The notes: generated by a model from the sequence alone, not told the origin. A stretch of 18,364 nt of DNA from Gracilaria caudata (GCA_030374735.1 JASCIV010000495.1:1-18364); one strand, 5' to 3'; numbered from the stretch's first letter, positions 8,988 to 17,774 are shown. A program made the numbers and translations.

Positions 8988-9637
8988 GATGAGACAGGGG
9001 GTCAATTAAGCAAGTCTGCAAGGGTTTCACGTGGTGGGCGCTGTCAACGAGCAGGAAAGAAATGCAAGAGCACTGAGGGAGACAAGGCGATCGCATCTCG
9101 GCAGGGCGACGGATGTCGCAGGCACGGCCTTTGTAGGAAGGGGAGAGTGGGGGTAAGGAGGATGAAAGAGGAGATCCCAAACCTCAGATCTGAAGGACGG
9201 TGTGCGTTGAGCGTGGGGGCGAGAGCACTGGAGGCTCTCGTTTCCGCGCTCAAAACTTCTGACCATGATCGTGATCGCTGCATTATCGAAGATGCAACTT
9301 CTGGGCTGTGGAAAAATGGGACACATCCTTTAATTAACTGCGTGGCCAATGGTTTCGCTCAGGTCATAACTGCGAGGGCCAACCAAGCCGTGCGATGCTG
9401 TGGACCGTCGCTGCAAGCGATGCTTATCTGTGCGCCGCGGTCTACCTTCATACCCGTGGCTTCATACGTCGTGTCTGCTCTGAGCTCCAGAACTCGTCGA
9501 AGTGTCTTCGTTTGGCTCCATTGATTCTCGCTCTCAAAGTTCTCTTCGTAGTCGTTTCAATTTGCGAAGTGCAGACGAGTTTGCCTCTTCGCTGTCCTTA
9601 TATCAAGTTAGGTTTCGTTTTTCGTAGTAAGAGCACA
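8988..9637. promoter_or_regulatory. Divergent promoter region between the carrier and leuC
   Basis: 650 bp between two start codons on opposite strands. It holds a CCAAT box inside TGGCCAATGG (CCAAT at 9346-9350), 288 bp upstream of the leuC ATG, and the palindrome TTAATTAA (9330-9337) just before it. No TATA box was recognised. The leuC frame stays open upstream to an ATG at 9395 (81 extra codons, with a hydrophobic stretch), but the coding-like leader begins at 9638, so I treat this as noncoding. A shared bidirectional promoter is inferred, not shown. Confidence 0.55.
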
Positions 9638-11137
9638 ATGGCGTTTGTGGGTCCGCTCCCGCTTCGTGCGAGTACGTCGACCCGGTCAAACGCGTTGCGG
9701 GTCGGTAGAAGGCCAGCCGTGGCTGTTGCCGCGCCGTCGCGTGCAAATACTGTACCGGCCACTGTGCCTGCTCACCCTATGACCATCACAGAGAAGCTGC
9801 TTGCTCGCGGGGCTGGTAAGGAATATGTCAAACCTGGCGACAATGTCTGGGTTAACGTGGACAAGCTCATGACGCATGATGTTTGCGGCCCGCCCACAAT
9901 TGGTATCTTCAAGCGGGAGTTTGGTGAGGATGCCAAGGTTTGGGATCGGGAGGGGGTGATTATTATCCCGGATCATTATATCTTTACTGAGGATAAACGC
10001 GCGAACCGTAACGTTGACACGCTCCGTGATTTTGCGGCTGAGCAGGATCTTAAATACTTCTATGATATTAAGGATCTATCGGACTTTAGGGCTAATCCTG
10101 ACTATAAGGGTGTTTGTCATGTTGCGCTTGCTCAGGAGGGCCACACCGCAAGTGGTGAGATCTTGTTTGGGACTGATTCTCACACATGCAATGCGGGTGC
10201 ATTTGGAATGTTCGCCACAGGCATCGGGAACACCGACGCCGGTTTCATTCTTGGTACGGGGAAACTGCTTGTCAAAGTACCACATACAATGAGATTCCAA
10301 TTGAACGGCGACATGCCCGATTATCTCTTGGCAAAGGATCTTATTCTAAATGTCATCGGTGATATCGGCGTCGGGGGAGCTACGTACAGGGCAATGGAGT
10401 TTGCGGGCTCCACGATTGCACAGTTCTCTATGGAGGAGAGGATGACCTTGTGCAACATGGCCGTCGAAGCGGGCGGTAAGAACGGTCTCATCGAACCCGA
10501 CCAGGTCACAGAGGCCTACTTGGCTGCACGTGGAGCAAAGCCCACGGCAATTTTCAAATCTGACGAACAGGCAACCTACTTCGCAGACTACACATACGAC
10601 GTTTCGAAGATTGAGCCCATTGTGGCCAAACCTCACTCTCCGGATAACCGCGCATTGGCTCGTGAGTGTTCACCTGTGCGCATTGATCGCGTGTATGTTG
10701 GTTCTTGTACTGGTGGAAAGACTGAAGATTTCTTGGCTGCTGCAAGGGTACTTCAAGGGCGGAAGGTGTCTGTGCCCACGTTTTTGGTACCTGCCACACA
10801 GAGAGTGTATGATGATATTGAAAGACTGCGCATAAATGGAGAGACGCTCAAGGAGATCTTTCACAATGCCGGCTGCATTGGTCTTGGGAATCCAGGCTGT
10901 GCAGCTTGTCTTGGGGGACCATCAGATACTTTTGCTCGTTTGAATGAACCACTCGTCTGCGTCTCCACCACGAACAGAAACTTCCCAGGCCGCATGGGTC
11001 ATAAGGAAGGTCAAATATATCTTGCATCTCCGTACACGGCTGCAGCCTCTGCTGTAACTGGTTATGTGACTGATCCTCGTGAAGTTTACGACTTTGACAT
11101 GTTTAAGCGTCACCCCACCGAGAGTCTTGCTGATTAA
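9638..11137 (+). CDS. leuC: 3-isopropylmalate dehydratase large subunit (plastid, leucine biosynthesis)
   Basis: 499 codons from ATG 9638, in good context (GAGCACAATGG). Enzyme of the aconitase superfamily that isomerises 2- to 3-isopropylmalate with a separate small subunit (LeuD). Residues 1 to about 45 form a transit peptide ('MAFVGPLPLRA', then Ser/Thr/Arg/Ala-rich). The mature part starts at 'MTITEKLLARGAG' and matches plant plastid LeuC nearly end to end: 'MTHDVCGPPTIGIFKREFG', 'IIPDHYIFTEDKRANRNVD', 'GTDSHTCNAGAFGMFATGIG', 'PHSPDNRALA'. The [4Fe-4S] ligands are present: C357 in GSCTGGKT, and C421 and C424 in GCAACLGG. The C-terminus 'NRNFPGRMGHKEGQIYLASP' is intact. The eukaryotic plant-type LeuC resembles this more than the fungal LeuCD fusion; the small subunit is not in the window. 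There is no frameshift or missing residue. Confidence 0.97.
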   Translation: MAFVGPLPLRASTSTRSNALRVGRRPAVAVAAPSRANTVPATVPAHPMTITEKLLARGAGKEYVKPGDNVWVNVDKLMTHDVCGPPTIGIFKREFGEDAKVWDREGVIIIPDHYIFTEDKRANRNVDTLRDFAAEQDLKYFYDIKDLSDFRANPDYKGVCHVALAQEGHTASGEILFGTDSHTCNAGAFGMFATGIGNTDAGFILGTGKLLVKVPHTMRFQLNGDMPDYLLAKDLILNVIGDIGVGGATYRAMEFAGSTIAQFSMEERMTLCNMAVEAGGKNGLIEPDQVTEAYLAARGAKPTAIFKSDEQATYFADYTYDVSKIEPIVAKPHSPDNRALARECSPVRIDRVYVGSCTGGKTEDFLAAARVLQGRKVSVPTFLVPATQRVYDDIERLRINGETLKEIFHNAGCIGLGNPGCAACLGGPSDTFARLNEPLVCVSTTNRNFPGRMGHKEGQIYLASPYTAAASAVTGYVTDPREVYDFDMFKRHPTESLAD

Positions 11138-12029
11138 GAAGCAGACGTTTGGGCAATCACAAATCTTGATTGGGGTTTTTTCCTGCTCATGTTAAGAGTA
11201 TGTTCTTTTTGACGATACCTGGAGGTCGTGCACATACATTCCCCGACTGGGATATTGTGCTTGAATGAGCCTTGGTAGTAGCTAGTTGTATCTCTGGTCA
11301 CACTGCCTGTTTTCAATGTCTCTTCACGTGTTCATTTCATATCACATGAATATGGACACTCTTGCTTTGTGGGTCATCGCCATCTGTACTACAGATTCAT
11401 TAGCTTACAGATTGAATCGTTTGGAAACTTATTCTTAAATGTTTCTTACGTCTGTGCTCTACACTTTGACGGAAGCACTACATAACGTCAATTGCGCGTC
11501 AACTTGATCGTAAACAAAGTTTTGTGCTCGCTAATGCCAGTCTTTTACCTCTAACAAGGACTCAGTTTCATTCTGTTTCCATCATCGTTCATCACTGTGT
11601 GGTTCGATTTTGACCGTCTTTTTCCACTGTAGGAAATACTTCATCTAGAAGTTCTGCAGTTGCCAAGTACGAACAGTGCACCAGCCAACTCTATGTAGCG
11701 TCGAAGCCCAGTACCTGGAGGTTTAGTTTGACACTTGTCGAGCTGGGATGAATACTAACAATAGTGAGCTGGAGCATTTATCTATTTAGTACTAGGAATG
11801 CTGAGTTCTTTGGGTATACAATGACCTGGCAACCCGGAACACAATAGCTACCAAGCATAATATTTTGATTCTATGGCACGGCTCATACCGCATGAGTAAT
11901 ATCTTGCGAAGGACACACATGAGGTATATCTATTTAGCAGACGAAATGTGGCAAATCGCTTGGTGCAGATATCGACTCGGGGCTTCCATGGGACCACCTG
12001 CTTGTGCAAGAGCTTTAAACAGTATCCAA
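11138..12029. other. Convergent intergenic region, no gene seen
   Basis: 892 bp between the leuC stop and the stop of the channel gene on the other strand, presumably two 3' UTRs and terminators. It is AT-richer than the flanking genes and has many short T-rich tracts. Short open frames in it show no recognisable features. No tRNA-like T-loop or obvious repeat was seen. It is notably longer than the 53-bp gap between the other convergent pair. Confidence 0.5.
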
Positions 12030-14351
12030 TTAGTTCTCCGAGAGGACAATGAGCAGATCTTGATCACTCCACTCATGAGGTGCAACTCTATCGCTTTCAC
12101 TTGGATTGATCGTGACACGTCCATCGCTCCCGATGTAGCCGAGCAGTACATCACCACAACTCTTAATATCATCAGCAACCCTTGCAAAAGATTTGGAAGA
12201 GTCTTGAACCCCCTCATATGCACGACATGGTCGCAGGTATACTTCATGTCCACTTTGGGAAAGAAGCTGATTCCACACCATGTTCAATCTGCTGTCTCTC
12301 ACGGTTTGCGCTGCGATCTTGGCACTTAGACTATAAGGGAGAATTGAATTTGCCACATATGCTTGCTCTTTAGCCATCTGTGCGACGCGCCCGTTGAGAA
12401 ACTCGACTGTCACCACCGTCCGCGTACCATTTGGATGCCCTTGTCTTTGATTTTGAAGAAGCTCATTGATGTATGCAAGACTTGCTACTGTCGCCGTGTC
12501 TTCTTCCGTTCCCCCGGTTTCTTGGAGTTCGTTATCACTGAAAGCTGAACTTAATATCACTACGTGATCAAAACCGTCTGGATTTTGATGAAAGAGCTCT
12601 TCTAGGTTCTCATATCGATCAGCACGCTTATGAATGGCTCTAAAGAATATGTTTTTCAACTTTGTCGGCGGTTTCACGGGTGCATCCTCAGCTAAAATGG
12701 TGAGTTTAGAGCCATGGGCAAGAATTTGATCTAGTTCTCGGAGCATGTGACGCATTTCAGGCCTCCAACCACAGATGAGATAAGACTCGGGGCCAATCCT
12801 TCTTTCTGCCATCCTTACACTGCCAGGTCTTATTATTGTGCCTTCAGGAACTGATGCTTTTATCTCATTAGCGCTAATATTGGTTTGCTTGTCGCCTAGA
12901 ATCAGCAGTTCCGTTGATGGCTGAACGCTTAGAGCACTGTCCAGTCCGATTTTTACGTCCCCATCCACTACATACCCGCACAGAATTGAACCTGGAATGG
13001 ATGTAGGCTTCAACGTATTGAACTCTGATCCGACTAGATCTGGGGCAATCTTATCCGCAGCCTTGACGTGAAACACCAATCGAGAATTATCTCCCATCAA
13101 GTCACTAACCACGTCGGCTAAACCAGGTTGCCTTACAGCCTGCGCCATAAATCGGTACAACAACTTCTCGGCGTTAATTGTTTCCACGGAACGGGCTCGT
13201 GTATCCCGAAGAATGGCCTTCAGAATACGTTCATCTCTTTCAGATCGAAGTTCAGCCACAATATCACCGGTAAATCCGGGAAGATTCTGGCGTAATGCCA
13301 AAGCTCGAGAGAGGGTCTGCCTGTCCGCATCCGTCGGATCCCCATGGCGCTCCGTAACCAAAATGATTTTCTTCGCTTGTGTTGCAGCTACCCTGGACAA
13401 ATCGTCTTTTATAACAGGGACCCCTGGGCGGTAAAACAAACGCAGTTTCCGAAGTTCCTCATTTGGAAGAGCCTCACGTAGCTGGGAAAACATGGATAAC
13501 TTCTTCTCTGGTTTGGCGAGGACGACCACAGGAGTTTGTTTCGATAGGGACGAAACGTCCTTCAGGATCTGTGAGACATGCGAACCCCAACCACAAACTA
13601 ATATGTGATCTTTGACTATGACGCTTGAACCAGCGCCATCTACCGCATGTACAGCGCTTTCCACTGATTCGGTTACCATCCCCACCAGAATTGCAAAGAA
13701 CACCATTCCGATGGCGGCAAGAGTGATACTAGTTGCTCGCAGATAGTTATTTTCCCAGTCATCTTCCAGCGGGTTCGCAATAGCTCGAACAGAATGCCAA
13801 AAAGGGTGAGCAGCCTCTCTCTTCTGGGGATCAGCGAGTCGATATAGAAACGAGCCTAAGTACATAAAAAACAGCGTGATCCCCAGCAAGGCGATAACTC
13901 TTGCACTCGGGTGCCACATCAAGAACTCACTGAACCAGAAGGAAAGACGATCATTCACATTGAAGCGAAGCTTCTCCACCACGGCCGTGGGAGGAGAGAC
14001 GACTGCAATGGTGCTGGGCGATTGATTACAGGCGGTGCGTCGCGCCACGCTTGAAGTGATTTTGGCCGGTAGTTGTGTTGCATGAATTGCAGGAGATGTT
14101 AAGGCAGGAGATGCTGAGAACAAAACTGAAATGATGGGAAGCATAGAAACAGCGCGAGTGGAGACACGGATAGATTTTGTTGAGGCCCATGACGTGGATG
14201 TATACGGAGTAAAGGCCGGTTGCACAGACCTTTGAACTGAGAACGAAATCCTGTTTGATCTGAGCGAAACTGGTGTTAAGAACGCACATGACATCTGGGA
14301 ACGGCTATTGCTCGCAAGACACTTTTGGTGTTTAACCCCCGTCATCGCCAT
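12030..14351 (-). CDS. CASTOR/POLLUX/PEC-like ion channel with RCK-type NAD-binding domains, probably plastid envelope
   Basis: 773 codons from the first in-frame ATG at 14351 (A at -3, G at +4). An in-frame ATG at 14294 gives 'MSCAFLTPVSLRSNR', which looks like a red algal transit peptide and is a good alternative start. After about 130 Ser/Thr/Ala-rich residues come a hydrophobic helix at about 149-172, a pore-region stretch 'HSVRAIANPLEDDWENN' (about 186-202) and a second helix at about 204-226 running into 'MVTESVESAV'. Two Rossmann-type domains follow: 'DHILVCGWGSHVSQIL' near 248-263 and 'SYLICGWRPEMRHML' in the second half, separated by RCK_C-like sequence. This is the architecture of the plant CASTOR/POLLUX nuclear-envelope channels and the plastid envelope channels PEC1/2. 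The canonical K+ filter (TVGYG) and the plant CASTOR/POLLUX filter (AD[AS]GNHA) are absent, so ion selectivity is unknown. Plastid location is inferred from the leader. Confidence 0.83.
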   Translation of the reverse strand: MAMTGVKHQKCLASNSRSQMSCAFLTPVSLRSNRISFSVQRSVQPAFTPYTSTSWASTKSIRVSTRAVSMLPIISVLFSASPALTSPAIHATQLPAKITSSVARRTACNQSPSTIAVVSPPTAVVEKLRFNVNDRLSFWFSEFLMWHPSARVIALLGITLFFMYLGSFLYRLADPQKREAAHPFWHSVRAIANPLEDDWENNYLRATSITLAAIGMVFFAILVGMVTESVESAVHAVDGAGSSVIVKDHILVCGWGSHVSQILKDVSSLSKQTPVVVLAKPEKKLSMFSQLREALPNEELRKLRLFYRPGVPVIKDDLSRVAATQAKKIILVTERHGDPTDADRQTLSRALALRQNLPGFTGDIVAELRSERDERILKAILRDTRARSVETINAEKLLYRFMAQAVRQPGLADVVSDLMGDNSRLVFHVKAADKIAPDLVGSEFNTLKPTSIPGSILCGYVVDGDVKIGLDSALSVQPSTELLILGDKQTNISANEIKASVPEGTIIRPGSVRMAERRIGPESYLICGWRPEMRHMLRELDQILAHGSKLTILAEDAPVKPPTKLKNIFFRAIHKRADRYENLEELFHQNPDGFDHVVILSSAFSDNELQETGGTEEDTATVASLAYINELLQNQRQGHPNGTRTVVTVEFLNGRVAQMAKEQAYVANSILPYSLSAKIAAQTVRDSRLNMVWNQLLSQSGHEVYLRPCRAYEGVQDSSKSFARVADDIKSCGDVLLGYIGSDGRVTINPSESDRVAPHEWSDQDLLIVLSEN

Positions 14352-14859
14352 ATTGAACAAGTCAGTTGAGTTCAAATCAAGTTGAGATCAGATCAGTGAT
14401 ATTGAAGGGTTTTGCAGCTTGAGGAACGGACGCGGGGATCACATCAAGTTGTACAAATTTGCATGAACTCGTGTATCTCGCACACCACGAGATTATCAGC
14501 CAATCCTTCCAACTCTTCGCTGCCAACATGACGACACTGTTAACTACCTTTGTAGCCCGGTCTCGTTGGAGAGGGTCTCATGAGTCACGTCACAATCAAG
14601 AAGTTACATCGACTACACTTTTTAGTCTGTAGTGCAGTACCGAAGGTAGATATTAGGGCCAAAAAGGTAGATCACAATGACAGCGCTGCAGATTACACCC
14701 GCGCTCCTCACCGTCTGCGCAGGCAAAATTTGACAATCGGTGATTTCTAGACACGAGAGCAGTGCTCTCTCAGAGCACCCGTCACTGTGTGTCTTCACGT
14801 CAAGAGGATCACGTTTGTTTGGACATTTAACGTTTGGCAGCTTTTGCGGGTTGAGGAAA
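14352..14859. promoter_or_regulatory. Divergent promoter region between the channel and RIOX-like genes
   Basis: 508 bp separate the two start codons. A CCAAT box (14500-14504, within TATCAGCCAATCC) and an octamer-like TTTGCATG (from 14458) are visible; no TATA box was recognised. Next to the channel gene is a short GATCA-rich stretch (around 14385-14400). The RIOX-like frame is open upstream of its ATG only with a GTG at 14740, so this part is taken as 5' UTR/promoter. Confidence 0.45.
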
Positions 14860-16272
14860 ATGTCTCGAAGTCGCAAACGAAAAGCATCAGAACCTGCAGC
14901 ATCAGCAGATCGAACAGAGTCGGAGTTTCCATTCGAAGCGCCGGATGTAACAAACATCGAACAAGGTCGACATGCATTCCAATGGATGATTGATCCTATT
15001 TCTCTGCAGGATTTCTTTTCGACGTACTTTGAAAAGAAACCTCTGCTACTACACAACGCATCGTCAAAGTTTACAAGTCTCACTTCAGTCTGTCAGTTGA
15101 AACGACTACTACGTTCGGCAAAGCTGCAATATGGAACACACGTTGACGTCACGCGTTACGATGAACACCGAGGGCGTGAGACGTTGAATGGTACCGGAGC
15201 GTGTGGCCAAAGGGCTTGGCAACAGTTTGAAAACAAGGGATGTTCCATCCGTCTGCTCCGACCTCAGGAACACATTGAAGGTATCTATCGGTTGTGCGCG
15301 CATCTAGAGGCGTTTGTGGAGAGCGTAGTAGGCGCGAATGTGTATCTGACGCCGGCAAATTCACAAGGATTTGCGCCACACTTTGATGACATTGACGCGT
15401 TTATTTGCCAAGTGGAGGGCAGAAAACGATGGCGAGTGTACAATCGCAGAGAAGACCTTCTGGACGTTCTACCCAGGAAATCGAGCATCGACTTTGAACA
15501 GGCAGAAGTGGAGAAGGCTGGACGCTGTGTTGACGTTGTGCTGGAAGAAGGAGACGTTCTATACTTGCCGAGGGGGTTTGTGCATCAGGCAGACACAAGT
15601 GATGTACACTCGTTGCATGTAACGGTTTCCATGTTTCAGCAGTGGACATGGGCCGATTTTCTTCTGCGGTCGTTCAAAACAGCCATCGAGAGTCAAGCAG
15701 CCAGGGACGTGCGTCTTCGCAAAACTCTACCGCTGCGTTTCACATCGTACATGGGCGTTGCAAATTCGGGCGCCAAGAAAAAGCACAGAATGATATTTGA
15801 GGACGCGTTTCAGAGGGTTTTTAAAGCGGTGAGCGAGCAGTACCCGTTGGACATGGCGGCCGATGAAATGGCGAAGAGCTTCATGGAACAGCGGTTGCCG
15901 CCTCCCTGCCAAGCAGAGCAAGTGGGCGATGGGTCGGAGTACAGCGTGAATGAGGAGAGCGTGGTGCGCAGCGTCGGCGGCGGTGCGGCTCGTCTGTTCA
16001 TGGGTTCGGACGATGTGCCGATTCTGGTGAGCTGTGTGAGCAACTCGAGGGAAAGCGGTGGGCGACGGGGTCAGGTGTCGACGTGTTTGGCGGAGGAGGC
16101 GCTGGCGGTGAACAAGGTGCTCAAGGCGTACCCCAAATCGGTGCGCGTGAAGGATGTGGCGATGAACACGGCGCAGGACCGGATCGATCTGGTGGAGGGC
16201 CTGATGGAGATGGGAATGCTGCGCGTGGTGCCACAAAAGGAAACAGCACAGGCGCGAGAGCAAAGGAGGTGA
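14860..16272 (+). CDS. RIOX1: JmjC ribosomal oxygenase, RIOX1/NO66-like 2-oxoglutarate/Fe(II) hydroxylase
   Basis: 470 codons from the first in-frame ATG (A at -3). The family hydroxylates histidine in ribosomal protein L8 (NO66) or L27a (MINA53); histone lysine demethylation has also been reported for NO66. Residues 1-12 are Arg/Lys/Ser-rich ('MSRSRKRKASEP'), a possible nuclear/nucleolar signal. The JmjC core is clear: 'GFAPHFDDIDAFICQVEGRKRW' gives the Fe(II) ligands H174 and D176 and the 2-oxoglutarate lysine K189; 'EGDVLYLPRGFVHQADT' gives H242. 'DPISLQDFFSTYFEKKPLLLHN' before it is the typical entry to these domains. The C-terminal third, ending 'IDLVEGLMEMGMLRVV', fits the family's winged-helix region. 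The catalytic residues are intact. The 3' third is visibly more GC-rich than the 5' part, at the edge of the GC-rich right end. RIOX2/MINA is an alternative, but the H-x-D context is closest to NO66. Confidence 0.92.
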   Translation: MSRSRKRKASEPAASADRTESEFPFEAPDVTNIEQGRHAFQWMIDPISLQDFFSTYFEKKPLLLHNASSKFTSLTSVCQLKRLLRSAKLQYGTHVDVTRYDEHRGRETLNGTGACGQRAWQQFENKGCSIRLLRPQEHIEGIYRLCAHLEAFVESVVGANVYLTPANSQGFAPHFDDIDAFICQVEGRKRWRVYNRREDLLDVLPRKSSIDFEQAEVEKAGRCVDVVLEEGDVLYLPRGFVHQADTSDVHSLHVTVSMFQQWTWADFLLRSFKTAIESQAARDVRLRKTLPLRFTSYMGVANSGAKKKHRMIFEDAFQRVFKAVSEQYPLDMAADEMAKSFMEQRLPPPCQAEQVGDGSEYSVNEESVVRSVGGGAARLFMGSDDVPILVSCVSNSRESGGRRGQVSTCLAEEALAVNKVLKAYPKSVRVKDVAMNTAQDRIDLVEGLMEMGMLRVVPQKETAQAREQRR

Positions 16273-16654
16273 CGCAGCTGCTGCGCGAGTTGTACCGTCG
16301 TAGATACACGTACAAAAGATACGGTATCTACACAAACAATAATAATTGTGGTAAACAAACCAGGCGGTGCAAGCAGCGGTGCGCGCAGCGTTTGAAGTGC
16401 GGGCAGCCGGCGCACGTGGCACACGTGTGCGAAGGTTGTACGCGCGTAGGATACGATACTTACGGTCATACAGCGGTGCTGCCAGTGGCAGCGCCGACAG
16501 CAAGCACCGATTTGATCAAATTTCAGTCGACGCGGAGTGCGTTCCGCAGACAGCAACAGTTTGCCCAAAGAGGCTAATACAGCAACGCTGCCGTATCCAG
16601 CCGAGAGAAGAAGCGCCGCCGTTCGCTTTGCGTGTGCCGCCCGCACAAAAAAAA
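16273..16654. other. Intergenic region after the RIOX-like gene, no gene seen
   Basis: 382 bp of mixed composition: an AT-rich patch with AATAATAATTGTGG and GTAAACAAAC (about 16338-16360) within GC-rich flanks. No tRNA or other RNA gene was recognised. It ends in an A-run directly before the ATG of the next open frame. Confidence 0.4.
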
Positions 16655-17071
16655 ATGGGCAAGGAGGCGACGCTTTCGTTCGACGGCATTATTCGCAAGC
16701 GCTTGCGACTGAAGGGCATGCCCGAAATCGGCGCGTACGAGCGCGTGGTGCGCACGCCGCCGCCGCGAGCGACGCTGCGCGACGGCACGCGGGACGAGCG
16801 CGCGCGACTACAGCACATGGACGAGCGCGGCGAGCGCGGCGATGGCGTAGAAAAGAAACCGGCGTCGGTCGAAAAGAAACAAAAATCGAGCATGGATGGC
16901 GCCGACGGCGCCGCTGAGAAGGCGGCAGCGGCGGCGAGTAAGGATAAGGAGGAGGTGAGCGGCGCAGAGCGGAGTGGCGAGCGTGAGGACGGTGGTGACG
17001 GTGGTGACGGTGCCGATGGTGCTGATGGTGCTGATGGTGCTGATGCGCAGCACGCACGCAGTGCGCAGTAA
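16655..17071 (+). CDS. Small charged low-complexity protein of unknown function
   Basis: 138 codons from an ATG behind an A-rich leader (ACAAAAAAAAATGGG), a favourable eukaryotic context. The first 30 residues ('MGKEATLSFDGIIRKRLRLKG') are not low-complexity and are the best hint of a real protein. The rest is Arg/Glu/Lys/Ala-rich and ends in a Gly-Asp-Ala repeat (residues 112-130: DGG, DGG, DGA, then three DGA). 'KRLRLKG' near the N-terminus weakly recalls the start of FAM32A-like nuclear proteins, but their conserved C-terminus is missing, so I do not assign that family. The open frame extends 96 codons upstream without ATG, as expected in GC-rich DNA, so length alone is weak evidence. It may be a spliced gene with a further exon, or a chance open frame. 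Confidence 0.38.
   Translation: MGKEATLSFDGIIRKRLRLKGMPEIGAYERVVRTPPPRATLRDGTRDERARLQHMDERGERGDGVEKKPASVEKKQKSSMDGADGAAEKAAAAASKDKEEVSGAERSGEREDGGDGGDGADGADGADGADAQHARSAQ
16988..17044 (+). repeat. In-frame 9-bp tandem repeat coding for (Asp-Gly-Gly/Ala)n
   Basis: Six 9-bp units plus GAT: GACGGTGGT twice, GACGGTGCC once, GATGGTGCT three times. The last three are identical, which suggests recent expansion. It stays in frame in the small open frame above. Confidence 0.85.
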
Positions 17072-17400
17072 CGGCGACGCGACGCGGCTTTGTGTGTGTG
17101 TGTGTGAGAGCATTTGGGTCTTTTTTTCAGTGCAAACTCGCGCACGCGCGCGGTTCGGTAGCGCGGCGCGCGTGCAGAGTGCGCTCCGCGCAAGTGATCA
17201 AGTTGTGAACAGTGGCAGGGAGGCGCTGTGGATGAGCACGCGGCGGCGGCGGTGGCGTGTGTGTGCGCGCGCGAGCGAGTGAGCGAGAGCGCGCGTGTGT
17301 ATTCGCGCGCGCCGCGCAGCCGTTTTGGTTGCGCGCGCGCGAGCGTGGGCAATGTGTGACGGCTTGTCGCGCAATAATTAATGATCATACCGCCCCGATG

Positions 17401-17406
17401 TATAAA
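17401..17406 (+). promoter_or_regulatory. TATA-box-like element in a GC-rich region
   Basis: TATAAA within GATGTATAAAGCGG, 20 bp after an AT-rich island, in otherwise GC-rich sequence. No coding frame with recognisable features follows, so it is only a candidate core promoter for an unseen or noncoding transcript. Confidence 0.25.
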
Positions 17407-17716
17407 GCGGCAGCGCGTCAGCGCCGCCCACGCTGATAAATCATCGAAGCGCGCGCGCGCGAGAAGGAAGTGCTTGGTGCGCGCCGTCAGCGGAACACGA
17501 TGACATATCAGGCGCACGCCGCTGCGCAGCGGCACGTATGAACGTGAAGAACAGGAAACGCGCAGCGATACACAACAAGCGCTGCGCGCGGGATAAGCTG
17601 TCAGAACCCATTGCGCTCGTTCTGAATTCAAGGGTTCTCTGTTTACAGACGCGGGGGCGGTGGCGGCGGCGGTGGCGGCGGCGGCGCAATGCATGCACGC
17701 GCACGCTGCCGACGAC

Positions 17717-17774
17717 GGCGACGATGCAACGCGCCGCGTTTGTCGCCGACGTGGGCGACGATGCAACGCGCCGC
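17717..17774. repeat. 21-bp direct repeat, two copies 37 bp apart
   Basis: GGCGACGATGCAACGCGCCGC at 17717-17737 is repeated exactly at 17754-17774. The spacer (GTTTGTCGCCGACGTG) and the sequence after copy two (ATGTGTGGGCGACG) share GTG and GGCGACG elements, suggesting a degenerate 37-bp tandem unit. Confidence 0.85.

Noticed and set aside
8832..9524. 230-codon plus-strand open frame over the carrier 5' end and the leuC upstream region
   Set aside because: It starts inside the carrier coding region on the opposite strand and shows no family resemblance; the region is better explained as a divergent promoter.
14352..14400. tRNA-like GTTCAAATC motif (in the sequence around 14370)
   Set aside because: No acceptor, D- or anticodon arm can be folded around it.
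15727..16503. 258-codon minus-strand open frame opposite the RIOX-like gene
   Set aside because: It is antisense to a conserved JmjC coding region and composed of His/Arg/Ala-rich sequence mirroring that gene's codons; no recognisable domain.
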